A DNA stretch of 64,000 bases from Nymphaea colorata (taxonomy: Eukaryota; Streptophyta; Magnoliopsida; Nymphaeales; Nymphaeaceae). A program made the translations under genes and the position numbers. Positions 20,591 to 32,399 of this stretch are shown one piece after another. The DNA lies in contig NC_045142.1 of NCBI RefSeq assembly GCF_008831285.2, positions 19,095,354 through 19,159,353 of the forward strand, in the 5' to 3' direction. Every line of letters begins with the position of its first letter. Position 1 is the stretch's first letter. Under the pieces are notes generated by a model, which was not told the origin of the DNA, ran no database searches, and saw nothing but the letters and a program-made list of their open reading frames with translations.

Positions 20591-22049
20591 TAAGTCATTT
20601 TTTCACCTATCATTTATAAGATCCCCAAAAAAATTTACATGTAAACACCACCACTTATTTCATTGGAAAAAGAAGATTTCTGCCATAATTCCATGACATG
20701 CCTAATCCTTTAGAGCAAGACACTGGAAACTGAATTTCTTTGAAGAAAAGACACTAGCACTCCCCCCTTCCTCTCAATGCATCTCCCTCACTCTCTCCTT
20801 CCTCTCTATCGTCGACCACTCTTTCCTTTTCTTCTTCCTCTTTGTTTTACTCTCTCATGCACTTCAATTTGTCATTCTCTGATTGGAAAAATCATCTTCA
20901 CCAATAATGACAAATAGAAGTTCACTATGACTACATTGCCAAAAGCTTTAATGTGCCAAGTCACTAGTTCTTCTTGAGACAAATTCTTCACTGTAGTGGA
21001 GGTTCTCCTAATGTGATGTGAGATTTGAGGAAACAGTAAATTGAATAAACATCATCACTTTCTGCACCTGACTCCCTTCTTCTTCTTCTTCTTCAATCTT
21101 GGTTTCCTCTCCCCACTATTCACGACTAATGGCGAAGTGTTTACATACAAAATTTGTCAACTTTTCATATAGACTGCAATAGGGAAAGCTCACTTGTATT
21201 CGCCTACATCATACATCGTTATGGAATTTGAGAGAGACAAGATTTGTCCCCTAGATGCGAGGTCATGCCATTCTTGACACTTTAGTAATTAGACCAAATA
21301 CAAAACTAATCTCTAAATTGTCTAAGTGATTGAATTTCACCCAAATCCTAAATACATCAAAGCAAATGTGTTCTAGATTTTGAAAAAGTTTTAACTTAGA
21401 AACGTTTGCATCCTTTTCATCATAGACTCATGCAAACATGGATCAGACCTAATGTGCATGCAACTCGAAACAAATATAATCAAGATGAGGTCACTAGGGA
21501 TATAGATTTAGTATGTTGCTCTATTTAGATCCAATTCATGATCCAAAGTCAATATCAAATCCAATTTCAATATGGAAATTAGATTCTAACTATTCTCTAG
21601 GGTTTCTCCTATCGACATAGATTACATAACCTCTAGATGACTTTTCATCATCTTAGCAGCTGAAACACTCTGCATCTAAAAAGGTTGTCAACATGAGATA
21701 TGAGGATAGACAATCAAGAACATCAAAACTAAGAGTTCTTTTAACATAATGTTGAATTCCATTGGACAACATTCTAATGTTTTTGTGCAATGGCCTGCAT
21801 AAATAGACATACCTTATAGTTTGAATTAGCTAAGTCAAACATGGTCAAGGTCAAGTATTGGAAAGTGCTAATTATATTTTTATATCTATTAGGATTGTGA
21901 TAAGAAACCATTAAACATTGTCTAAACACTTTTGAAGTAGATATGAGTGTGGGTGTAGGTGTTAACCCCCACTAAATTAATTTTTTAGAGGAAATAAGTA
22001 GCAAAGTTTTGTTGAGAGAGAAGTAAGCCTTATAGTATAAGTAGTTTTA

Positions 22050-24100
22050 AAACCCACATCATAATTTAAATCTCTAATATCTTTGAGCAAGAATGTAGAT
22101 CCAAGTCAAGACTAAAAAAATCACAGACTCAAGCTTATTTCCTGCAATCAAGATATCATTGACATATACTAACATAAAATTGATAAACCCTTGACGTTTG
22201 AAAATGAAAAAAGATGTGTCCTTTTTTAAACAATGAATCCTAGAGATAGAAGAGCATTAGTCAACTTATAGTACCAAGTTTCAAAGCTTATTTTAGCTCA
22301 TAAGTGGCTTTAGTTAGTTTATTCATAAGATTTGAGACGTGTTCAAAACTAGGGAGTTGAAACATACAAACCTTCACCTGTAACTCGCCAAGGAGAAAAG
22401 TATTATGCACATCAAGTTGTTTGACTCACCATTTATGGGGATTGCAATATGAAAATGCCTCGAATAGTTGTGGGTTTTATTAGAGGACTAGATGGTTTGA
22501 AATAATCCACTCCTTCCTCTTGAATATATCCTTTAGTGACTAAGAGTGCCTTATATAATGGCGTGTGTGTAAGATGAATGGTTGATTTGTAGATCTCGTG
22601 AATTCAAGTGCCATGGTCATAGCGTGAGTATCGGATGTAAACTTTGGATTGGATGTTGAGAAGGGGACATTGAATTATTATTGAGAAACTCTCTAGTGTT
22701 CTATGCTAATGGTGAAGAGTGTTCATAGGCATAGTAATGGGTATCGCTCTGAAAGGAATTTGATGATTTGTACGATGAGGGTCTTGGTGAAAACAAAAGG
22801 TTTATTCATCAAATATCACATGATGAGACACTAAAATTTTCTGGGTTGCCATAATCATATAGTACTAGCCTTCGTGTTTTCATGTTATACACAAGAAACA
22901 TGCTTAGTAGACTCTAACTCCAACTTGTGTTGATGATATTCCCTTAAATACGAAATGTCCCTTTAAGTAGAGGAAGTTAGAGCATCTAAGGACTTCAACA
23001 AAATTGTAGTTAGGTGGTTCCTTGAACAATTTGAAAGACTTTGCTGGCCTGAACTATAGGATGGCACTCTATCTTTGAGAGACAATGTAGTACAACATGC
23101 ATTTGGTCAGTACTCGTCAAGTGAATTGGCTCATAAGACAAAGAATGCTCATTCTAACAATCATGCTTCATTCAACAGTCATTTTGCCTCAGCATATGGG
23201 GGCTGGGGGCAAGAAACTTGATGGAATATGCTATACTCATCAAGAGTTTTCCTCAAACCAATGTATTCTGCCTCTGTTTGATTGAAAATATTTGACTTTT
23301 CATTCAAATAAATATTGACATTATCTTTAAAATCTTCAAAAACTTGATCATATCATATATGTTGGCAAAACAGTAAATCCATGTTAATTGGGAATAAGCA
23401 TAAGTTTGCAAAGTCCCTAAATCCATTTATGCCCAAGAACCAATGCAAGTCCCCACACATTTGAAAATATAAGATCAAGAGGAGTCAAAATAACACACAT
23501 CAAATTTGCAAAAGATAATGAATGGGCTTTTCCATTCAAACAATCCTCACACATCTGCTTTTATAATAATTAAAGTGCAGTAAACAAAAATAGTGAACAA
23601 CCTATCAGACAACTTGGAAAGGGGATGCCCAAGCATTGATGCGATGATCCAATAATGCTTTTTCTCCATTACAAAACATCTTTATTTCCCGCATCAACCG
23701 CTTTATTTTCTGCATTAGCATCTTCATTGTAGCTTATTGTTTTGCCAAGTGTTCTAGATTTTCTAATCTGCACCATCCCGCATGATATGCCTAACGAATG
23801 TTTATCAAACTTAGTTCGTTGCTGATGGGATGGGATTCTCCTGAACCTAGGTACCATCTCGAGTCATCAGTGGAAGACGTTGATGCATGAAACATTTTGA
23901 GGCACTGGATTGGACTAGGAAACACTGTACTACTTTCCACCTGTTTTTATAATTTTAGCACTGACTTGAAACTGGTGCTAGGTTTATCATAGAATTGGCC
24001 TACAACTCTCCCATGTTTCTTATAATAAAAACAACTTGAACTACGGCCTCGATTCTGATTTTTTGTTCTCAGAGTTAGTTGATTTGTTACCATACTATAT
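22050..24100 (-). pseudogene. heavily decayed Ty1/copia polyprotein
   Basis: Reading the minus strand across several frames recovers copia landmarks in the right order. A degenerate zinc knuckle (CFYYKKHGRVVGQF) lies near 24010-24050. The integrase zinc-binding end and first catalytic block (CEDCLNGKAH, TPLDLIFSNVWG) lie near 23560-23420, with Asn in place of the first catalytic Asp. An IN-core trace (IFHQVSCPQPP) lies near 23260-23200. RT start (KALLVTKGYIQEEGVDYFK) lies near 22555-22500, and RT middle traces lie at 22400-22130. Stops and frameshifts are frequent throughout, so this is an old insertion. No LTRs were found. Confidence 0.7.
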
Positions 24101-24677
24101 TGTAAGTTCATGATTGAAATTTTTTAGCATCCAACAAAGTGATTCTGTAGTTCGCAACAACCATACAGTTCAACCAAGGTAGTGGAATCTCGTCCTGCGG
24201 AAATTAAACTTTCAAAGGTTGCATAATCAGGTAACCAATAATAGTTTTAAAGGTTGCATATAATAGTGATTGAATTTGATCTTATACTTTTACTTTTCCT
24301 TTGTTTATCTATATGAAATGGTTCTAAGAAGACGTGCATAACCAATAAAGTTAAAGGAAATTAAGAACGCTAACTGTTGTGTGCCTAGGAAGCTTGTTTC
24401 GCTGGGCAATTGCTCTGGGAACTCAATTTGAAGCTGGAAATTTATTCTTCTATATCAGTCTCATTTTCGATAAATAACCTACAAATATAAGTTTGCGTTT
24501 GCATTCCTTTCTATTTAGATGCTTAATTTTGTTGGCACAATCTCAAATCACATAGATCAGAGGCAATCAGAGACACCCTTAACATCAAAAGAGAATACAT
24601 GAGATTGTTGACAACTACTCATACTTTTTAAGTGAGTCATGGGTGGGCTGCAAAATTGCACATGCATGTGCTTTCAG

Positions 24678-26851
24678 TCACCAATAATCCCCACATGAAC
24701 ACAAACCGTTTGTGAAAAAATGAAACCGGCTGTTGTCTCTGACAACGATCTCGCGACCAGTAATCTTTGAGATGAGTTTCATGCAAGTATGGCAATCACT
24801 GCAAATGCGCAGATTCTTGACAATGCGAATGACAGTAGCAGGTGTTGTACTAATAAGACCGAAAGCAACAGCCAATTTTTCACTATGATGAGCAAGGGAT
24901 ATTTCCTTCTCCTCTTCGTCTATATCAAACAAGACCGATTCAGTACCAGGTACATAACCTGCTTCTTTCAGCTCCTTTGTTAACTCATCAAGCTTCACAC
25001 AGATCGCCTCATACAAGGTATCCGACCTATTCTCCACACGGAATTCATGAACTCGTCCATCCACCTCGATCCAACTGGAACCAGGCACTTTAGTTATACC
25101 TCCTTTTCTCATTGCTTCTCTAAGATCTTCGGCGGCATCCCACCTTCTGCTTGCACATAATATGTTGTAAAGCAGCACATAGTTACCCGAATTATAAGGC
25201 TCCAATTCAATCATTCGCTTTAAAGCAAGTTCCGCTACTTGCAGATTCCCGTGAATCCTACAGCCACTCAAAAGTGCACCCCAGACGACTGCATTGGCCT
25301 CCATTGGCATATCATTGATCAACTCAACAGCCTCTTCTAGATAACCTGCACGCCCGAGAATGTCAACCATACAGCCGTAGTGTTCTACCTTGTGACTGAA
25401 ACCATAAATTCGAAGCATATTGTCGAAAAATCGGCGACCATCATCGACTAAGCCAGCATGACTACATCCATAAAGAAGACCAATGAAAGTATTCTCATCT
25501 GGTTGGACGCTCATTTTCTCCATTCTGCTGAAAAGGCTAAGTGATGCCTTTGCACAACCGTTCATGGCAAGTCCATGTAGGATCGCATTCCAGACGATTA
25601 TGTCTTTCTCCTTCATCTCCTCAAATACCTCCCAAGCTTGATGTGGAGACCCACACTTAGAATACATATCAATCACAGATGTGCCTAACACTGGATTTCT
25701 CAACAAGTCATCCTTGTTGATCATACTGTGGATGTGCTTTCCTAAACTCAGAGCGCCTAGCCGAGCGCAAGCGGAAAGAACACCGACCATGGTGAAAGAA
25801 TCAGCCTTCACATTCTCCTGCTGCATCTGAGAAAAGAGTTGTAGAGCCTCATTCGGTTGGCAGTTCTGGGAATACCCACAAATCAAGGCACTCCATGAAA
25901 CCACATCCCTCTCAGGCATTTGATCAAACACTCTGCGCGCTTCATCTACTTTTCCGCATTTATTGTACATATCGATAAGAGCGGTAGATACGAAGACGCT
26001 CTTTCCCAGCCCCTTCAGTTCAATGTAGTTATGAAGCGAGCGTCCAATCCTTGAATCACCCAACTGCGAACACACAGACAAGAGACGCACCAGAGCTAAG
26101 CTATCGAGCTGAATATAGCTCACTAGTGATATGTGGAAAAGATCAATAGCCTCAAGTAAATGGCCTCGACGTTCATATGCACCAATCATGGCGGTCAATG
26201 CCACCGTGTTCTGGTGACGCATTTCATCGAACAGTGGACGTGCAACTGTTAGATCACCATACCTACCGTACATGCACACCAATCCAGTGCCAACGAAGAC
26301 ATCTACTAGAAGCCCGCTCTTGACGATCTGGGCATGAACCATCTGTCCAGAAACAACATCAAGAAGGCAGCTGCATGCCTTGAGAACAAACGGATAGGTG
26401 TAATTGTTGGGCAACATTCCAGAATGAATCATAAAGCCATACATCTCCATGGCTTCACTCATGAGATCGTGGAGAACGTAACTTCTGATCATTCCGTTCC
26501 ATAGGAAGATGTTTGGTTGGCGAGCAGAGTCAAAGAGTGAGCGGGCGTAACCCACCCACCCAAACTGGTCGCAGACTCGTATAAGCATGTAGAGGAGGAA
26601 GACTCTCTGCTCCAGAGCGTGGCGGAGCATATGAGCATGGATGCTCTTCAATTCTTTCAGTGTGCTGCATCCTCGCAAAACAGCGTTCTGGATCTCCAGA
26701 TATTTTGAAGAGGAGAAGGACGAGAAGGGTCTTCTCCAGGACAAAGGTGTAGACTGGGACAACGACGGGCGGTGTAGCAGCGGCCACCGAAGTGGTTGTA
26801 ATAGCAGCTCTCGCGGCTGCTGCGCCTGAGCAGCATGCAAACATCGGCCAT
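24678..26851 (-). CDS. pentatricopeptide repeat protein, PLS class with DYW domain
   Basis: A long intron-free frame (open to 27122; about 724 codons within this feature) made of 31-36-residue PPR motifs of the P-L-S type, followed by E/E+ motifs (GSSWIEVDGRVHEF) and a C-terminal DYW domain. That domain keeps the deaminase-like residues: HSE in LAHHSEKLAVAFGL and CSDC in RICSDCHTCMKLIS, ending exactly in GDYW-stop. Such proteins edit cytidines in chloroplast or mitochondrial RNA. Residues just before the first PPR motif (LLHRPSLSQSTPLSWRRPFS) look like an organelle transit peptide. The open frame has no AUG until 26630, which would remove the transit peptide and first motif. Nearby AUGs at 26851 and 26856 lie in the two other frames. 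A small indel or a missed 5' intron is likely; the start given here is provisional. The target transcript is unknown. Confidence 0.88.
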
Positions 26852-27122
26852 AGCATAAACAGTTTGTGAGAAAGAGAGAACCTGTTCGGATGCAACAAGA
26901 CCGCGTCGCCGCCAGGAAGAAAGTGAAGTTCCGCGTCAATGGGCAAGCGGCAGAGAAAGAGAGAGAGGAGTTTTGGAAAAGGGAAGGGAGATCAGAGGCC
27001 AGGTTGCCAAACGGGGAAAGAGGGCTTTTGACGCCCCCAAAAAAGGCGTGTTTTAACCTGCTCTGGCCATCGCCCAAACGGGACTTTTGCCTCTCTTTAC
27101 TGCAAATTACTACGATGCACAA

Positions 27123-27700
27123 GAAGAACTCGATACAGTCGCCGTATTTTTATTTATATCGCCGTATTTTATTTTTAATAAGGCTAACTTGGTTTTCATA
27201 AAAAGGCGATTTTTTGGTTTTCCCGTTTTGTTCTTTATCGGAGAGCTTCTTTGGTGTTCAATCTTACAGACCATCGAATTAAATCATTTTTGTACAGACA
27301 TTTTTTTTACTTACCCACATTTCGTATAGTTCTAACAATGGTAAATGTCAGCATTTTTCTCTTTTTTCTAGTAAACATGTCTAAAAACTAAAACAAAGAG
27401 ACATTCTCAAGCTTGCATACTTTACAAAAATTATACAACACAGGGAAGGTTTTTTTTTCTATGTTTCTTGTTGCAAATTAGATAGCGATTCGGCCGCTTT
27501 CTATTTCTTTAGGTATCCTACAAATTGAATGAAAAATGTTTTTGCTTTATTTTTTTTCCAAATTCTGTATGTTCATTATTACAAGTATATTGCCTTTGAG
27601 TTATATATATTTCATGGCATAGTATCACTTTTTTTTTTTTTCCTGTTTCAAATAGTAAAGGCATGTTTGGCAATAGTAGAACCACATTTGGTATGGTGAA
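27123..27700. other. PPR upstream region, AT-rich
   Basis: This is the presumed promoter side of the minus-strand PPR gene. It is AT-rich, with T-runs at 27300-27307 and 27630-27641. I see no TATA motif I would trust and no other gene. Confidence 0.4.
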
Positions 27701-27704
27701 TAGC

Positions 27705-28060
27705 AGGGCCGGGTCTACTCTAGCGCATGGAGTGCCTCCCCCCATACCCTTATTAGTGCCCCTCGAACCTGACTCACTTGACACTAGGTCCCAAATTTTA
27801 GTCGTGCTACGTTGCTGCTACTAGCGCCTTGTGCCGGTTCTTATTCTACTTTGGCCTAGTCAGTTTGCAGTCCTCTACATGGAAGGGTGAAGTTATGAAC
27901 TTTTCATTGTAGATGCTGAATTATAGTTTTGACCGAAAAATACAATTTTTAAAATTTTTTGTATAGGTAAAACTAAAAATTTTAAAATTTATATATAAAC
28001 TTTTAAATTTTTAAAAGCTGAGGGGTGGGCTTGGGGATGTTGTTGAAGCACTCAAGATCG
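27705..28060 (-). repeat. hAT-like MITE family, copy 1 (inverted)
   Basis: Its reverse complement resembles the copies at 28452-28650 and 28833-29031: CCCACCCCTCA, A/T-rich core, TTTTTCGGTCAAAAC, then ATGAAAAGTTC. Boundaries are approximate. No coding capacity. Confidence 0.4.
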
Positions 28061-28451
28061 GGCTTGAAATCTGAGTCATTAGAACCTCATCATTATTTTG
28101 ATAAACTATTCAACCTCAAGGGGCATCTTTTTCTAAGCATCATAATGAACAAGAATTTCAAAACAAAAAACAAGTTTTTAATACACTAAAGCGTCTATTC
28201 AAAAGAACAATAAAAAACCAGTTTAAATTTTTCTAAAACTGTGACTTTTTTTTCGCATTTGATGCATTCTTGTTAATCATTAAGTCCCACCGGTTTATTA
28301 GCAAACATGAACATTTGAAAACAGACCAAATGATCAACAGGAGCTTTTCCAACTCTACTCATGACTCATCTTACCATTTAAACTTCTATCACTATTGTTA
28401 ACCCCTCCTCTACGGTTGGTCTGACTCAGCTAAATCTTCCACCTTAGCAAT

Positions 28452-28650
28452 CCTCAGGAGCAGAGTTAACGGGAGGCCCGCATGGGTCTGGCCCTACCTC
28501 AAAAAATAAAAAATTAAATTACTTGTTTTATATAAAAATTTTGAAAAATTATATTTCGGCCTTTGTCAAAATTTAGAAACTTTAATTCGGCCCCTTTCAT
28601 AAAAAATTTCTAGTTTCTTTACTACTTTGGCATGTAACTCAAGCTTGCCC
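28452..28650 (+). repeat. hAT-like MITE family, copy 2
   Basis: Begins CAGGAGCAGAG, then CTGGCCCTACCTCAAAAAAT, a TA-rich core, TTTCGGCC, AAACTTTAATTCGGCCCC and CATAAAAAATTTCTAG. It parallels copy 3 block by block. No open frame. Confidence 0.45.
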
Positions 28651-28832
28651 CTCATTCTACCCCCTTAGGCACCAACCAATCGAAAGTCAAGTTGTTATGA
28701 CTTATTCTAGTAGAATCCCCAGTTTGCTACTTTGGGTTCACACACAAATTTCCCTTTTGCCACTCCCTCTCTGTCTTTTAGACAAAAACTAGCCCTAGAA
28801 AGGTTTTACTTATGCAATGAACATCAAGAGCA

Positions 28833-29031
28833 GGGGCAGAGCCAAGCCAAGGTAGGATGGCATGAGCCATGGCCCCACCTCAAAATTTAAAATAAAAAAT
28901 TACATGTAAATTTTAAAAAAATTTAATTGTTATATATACTAATTTTGAAAAATGATATTTCATCCTATTCAAAATTTAAAAACTTTAATTCCTAACCTCC
29001 ACCTTCCTCATGAAAAATTTTTTGGCTTCAC
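28833..29031 (+). repeat. hAT-like MITE family, copy 3
   Basis: The ~200-bp unit starts CAGGGGCAGAGCCAA and ends TTGGCTTCACCCGAG, imperfect inverted termini like the CAGGGGCGGAGCC ends of plant hAT transposons. The core is A/T-rich with no coding capacity. I could not find a clear 8-bp target duplication. Confidence 0.5.
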
Positions 29032-29050
29032 CCGAGCTTGTCATTAAACC

Positions 29051-29813
29051 CGTCAACCAGTCCTACACTAGGTAAGCTTTATTTTTTCCCGCAGTTAAAA
29101 CCCAATATTGCAGTTCTGCCACTAACTCTATTCTATTTTAGGCTAAACCTACTTCAACATGCTTAGAACATTCACATCTAGGCTCCAAACATCTTGATCC
29201 AAAAGCCAATAGTAGATTTTCCAGTGGGGCCCATGTCCAGGTAGTTTTATGGTTTTGCCCCTCTGGACAACCTAAACTCTCATAAAACTCAAGACAACAA
29301 CCCAAAGCTTATGACTATTCAAAGGCTTTCCTAATCATTTATTTGAGTTAAATCCAGACTAGCAGCTTTCCGTTGCATAGAACATGCCCAAAAAGAACTT
29401 GGATCGGATTAAATATGAAACACAATTCAAATCTAGATTTGCGCCATTTATTTTCGTTAGGTTTGGGTCCAGATCCATTTTGGATCTGCCTAAGATCCAA
29501 AATAATAAAAAAGTGAGGTGCCCCACCGTTTTTACTTTCAGTGGGGCCCCCATAGATGGGCCACTTCCTTTTGACCATTTTTATTATTTTCTTTCTGGTG
29601 AAGTGTATCTAACAGTAACCAACCATGTGACTAAAATGTGGCCTATGCCTAAATCTTGGCCTGACCGATGTGGTGTGGTCATTTTGCCCATAGATCCTAG
29701 TTTCTATATCGGCGGCAAAAATTATTCTTTTTCCATGCAAGCATTATTTCTTCATAAACCTAAGTTAGGGTTAACCTAGAATAGGCTCACACCCATCTGG
29801 AACCTACTCTGAA

Positions 29814-29814
<1 letters not shown>
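29051..29814. other. non-coding DNA, probably transposon-derived
   Basis: Overlapping open frames on both strands (29348-29779) resemble no protein family I know. The text (GGATCGGATTAAAT, TTGGGTCCAGATCC) reads like LTR or leader sequence rather than a gene. Confidence 0.35.

Positions 29815-29868
<54 letters not shown>
29815..29868. repeat. (AT)n microsatellite
   Basis: About 27 uninterrupted TA/AT dinucleotides. Confidence 0.97.
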
Positions 29869-29873
<5 letters not shown>

Positions 29874-30058
29874 TGTTAAAATTTGTTGCAAAAAAAGGCT
29901 TTCTGTTTGTGGCCAAGCAACTGGCCATCAAAAATTCACCTTTTGCAATGGTTTTTAGTAATATAAAATAAAAAATAACTATCTGGTCATAGAAATTGCC
30001 ATATATATAAAGGGTCTGGATTCAGCCAACTAACCTTTGTTGGGCTGGTACCTCTATT

Positions 30059-30160
30059 GAGGGCCATTCAGTCTTAAAAGATCATTCTCTCTCTCTGTAG
30101 AGGGCCATTCAGCTTTAAAGGATCATTCTCTCTCTCTCACTCACACACACACAGTTTGGA
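30059..30160 (+). repeat. short tandem duplication with CT and CA runs
   Basis: Two copies of a ~47-bp unit (GAGGGCCATTCAG...GATCATTCTCTCTCTCT) are followed by a CA microsatellite. The units differ by only a few bases. Confidence 0.75.
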
Positions 30161-30339
30161 TTCCTCATCTCCACACTGCAAAAAGACTACTGCCTTGTTG
30201 CTCGGTGTGTGGAATTCATCGAGAAGTTCATTCTTGTGTGCAGTGATTGTCGATGAAGCACCTAGCAACTTTTTTATTCAAGTAAGCATGAATTACTGCA
30301 CCAAGCACAACACAGTGATTTGATTCCATTAGTAATAGG

Positions 30340-30720
30340 ATTCAAAATATCGCGCATTGATATTGATCAATCAAACAGAGATTCAACAACTAAGGGAAAG
30401 GTTGATTCTTTGGGATCCTTCCCCTCTTCAAATGGAAGGAACAGAGATCGAATCAAATTCATTCTCAAAATACCCTTCTAGATATTCCTCAATGTCCTGG
30501 CTATTTGTCGAATGTAAAAAGTGTATGAATAATCATCTATTTCAAAAAGAAATTGAAAATTTTCTGAGGAATCCTACAAGATCAATTCATTTATTTTTCT
30601 CCAACAAATGGTTAGAACTTCATCTGGTTGCAAATACTATTGAGAGGTTCACTAGAGATCAGAAATTGTTGAAGAAAGAACAAGATGTTCTATTTTGACT
30701 CTTCCAGGCGATCGTAAAAG
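30340..30720 (+). pseudogene. ycf2: plastid DNA insertion: ycf2 fragment
   Basis: The plus strand encodes a 113-residue stretch matching the N-terminal third of plastid Ycf2: [51 protein letters not shown] and [11 protein letters not shown]. Many residues differ from the conserved plastid form, and a stop follows at 30696-30698, so it is a non-functional nuclear copy (NUPT). Ycf2 is part of a plastid protein-import motor. The sequence past 30720 could not be aligned with confidence. Confidence 0.85.
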
Positions 30721-30967
30721 AAAGAATGGCTGATCTTTGAATATGAAAAAAAATTGATCTGCAAGGTCCCCAATGAATTGGCTTATTTGAAAAAAACCCT
30801 TGTTATTTGGAATATTTATCTAGTGTATGGTGCTGCATAGTTCCACTCCACAAGAACTAGAAAAATCCTAATTTATTGGGTCTTTCAATACAATCAAATA
30901 GATTGTCATGATGGTGCCATAGTCCAGGTTTCAAAACTATGTGATTAAATAAATCCCCTGATATCTA

Positions 30968-31957
30968 AGGGTGAACAATGAGCTCGAGCTAGGCTTGTTA
31001 AAGCTCGACTCAAAATCGAACTCAAGCCAACTATTTTAATAAACAAGCCAAACTCGAGCTCATTTTTAGACTCGTCTTTTCAATTGAGCCGAGTTCGAAT
31101 TCACTGAACTCGAATGTTTTAATGTTTTAAGCTCCACTCGGCTCGAGCAAAAGAAGTAGTCAGTTTGTTTTTTACATTTCATGCCATCAGATGCGTTCTC
31201 TCTCCTCTCTTTCTTCTTTTTCTTTTTCTTCAATGCTTCATCCAAATGACAATGCTTCGTAGAAGTGCCCGACGCCACCATTTCCCTTCCCATTTGCTGC
31301 TGCAAAGCCTTCAAAGTACACCTCTCTCTCTTTCTCTCCCTCTCTCTAACTCTAAGTCAGGGTTGCTCGCTGGAGCGAGGGATTCTTCAAAACCCTTGCT
31401 CCAACTAGCGTGGGTTTCAAGACAACCTCGCTCGCAGCGAATGAGGGATGAAACCCTCGCTCAGCAAAGCAAAGGGTTTAGATCAACCTGAAACCCACAC
31501 TCAGCAAGGGGTGTCAGATCAATCAGAAACACTCGCTCAGCAAAGCAAAGGGTTTAGATCAATCTGAGGGTGGTGCTGGAGCGAGGGCTTTCAGGTTCAC
31601 GAAACGCCCGTTCCAGCAAGCGATCTGAAACCTTCATTCAGCGCTGAGCATGAGCGAGGGTTCTTTGAAAACTCAAAACTTAAAATCCAAATATTTCATA
31701 TAATCCTCTGCTGTCATCTCTTCCATAGCAGCAGCATGCTCGCTGCCATCTTTTGCCATAGCCTACTGCAACACACCTGTAAACAGCATGCTTACAAACG
31801 AGTTAAATGAGCTCCTTCGAGCTCTGACAAGCTTGATCGAGCCGATCTCGAGTTAACATTATATAACTTGATTCGAGCTTGAGTTGTGCAAATATGGAAG
31901 GCGAGCCTAGTTCGAGCTGACCAAGCCCGGGCTCGACTAGGCTCGTGTTCACTAGTG
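30968..31957. mobile_element. CTCGAG-rich repeat element, copy A
   Basis: Both ends are dense in GAGCTCGAG/CGAGCTCGA words. The left end reads GGGTGAACAATGAGCTCGAG and the right end CTCGACTAGGCTCGTGTTCAC, an approximate inverted pair. The interior has a CT-rich part (31195-31345) and a repeated ~74-bp phrase (CTCGCTCAGCAAAGCAAAGG at about 31455 and 31535). No transposase is visible. It resembles copy B at 50820-51987, which makes a non-autonomous DNA element likely. The family is unknown to me. Confidence 0.5.
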
Positions 31958-31964
31958 CTAATAT

Positions 31965-32380
31965 CTACAACCGTGGCAATAGGGGTGGTTTGGTATTGGC
32001 TGTTTTAATATATAAAATGATTTCTTTCACTTTTGAATCCAAAATAATTCTATTAAGAGTCACTAAATAACCATTTAGGGTCATTTATTCAATTTGCTCG
32101 CTCATTCTAAGCTCATAGCGTTCACAATAGCTTCATTGATATTACCTGCCAAATAAAAGTCTTGCTGAAAACTATCTAATTTTCTGAAAAGGATCAGTTG
32201 AAACCCCCTAATTGTTTCTGCGAAACCAACATATTTTCCTGGAGGATCAGTAATGAGTTCTATTGTAAAGAAGGATTGTGATACTGTTCGTGCTCTTGCT
32301 ACGGTTAAACGATCCTCGTCGGATAATTCGTCCCAGTCCAAGAATAGGTATAATGTGCTGAAGTTTCCCCTTGACTGATG
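31965..32380 (-). pseudogene. atpB: plastid DNA insertion: atpB 3' end and atpE 5' end
   Basis: The minus strand reads the C-terminus of the plastid ATP synthase beta subunit ([15 protein letters not shown], then [17 protein letters not shown], then [19 protein letters not shown]). Past a premature stop at 32102 it reads the start of the epsilon subunit (MTLNGYLVTLNRIILDSKVK from 32084). The '[11 protein letters not shown]' wording is plastid rather than mitochondrial. Adjacent atpB/atpE is the plastid gene order. A 1-nt shift at the atpB side and several substitutions show decay (NUPT). Confidence 0.88.
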
Positions 32381-32399
32381 GTTGCACCACATTCACCTT

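Larger units (their letters stand above)
19255..22049. other. AT-rich DNA without a recognisable gene
   Basis: No open frame of note. Visible features are a diverged direct-repeat pair (19395-19510 and 20465-20590), a second shared phrase around 19675-19700 and 19865-19890 (GATTAGGT...), and a CT-rich stretch at 20755-20850. It looks like decayed transposon DNA, but I could not name the family. Confidence 0.5.

Noticed and set aside
29348-29779. Overlapping open frames on both strands (76 and 131 codons)
   Set aside because: No family resemblance; they read through repeat-like text and a microsatellite follows.
32102-32392. Mitochondrial ATP synthase beta gene exon
   Set aside because: The wording ([11 protein letters not shown]) and the adjoining epsilon start are plastid-type, and the frame is damaged.
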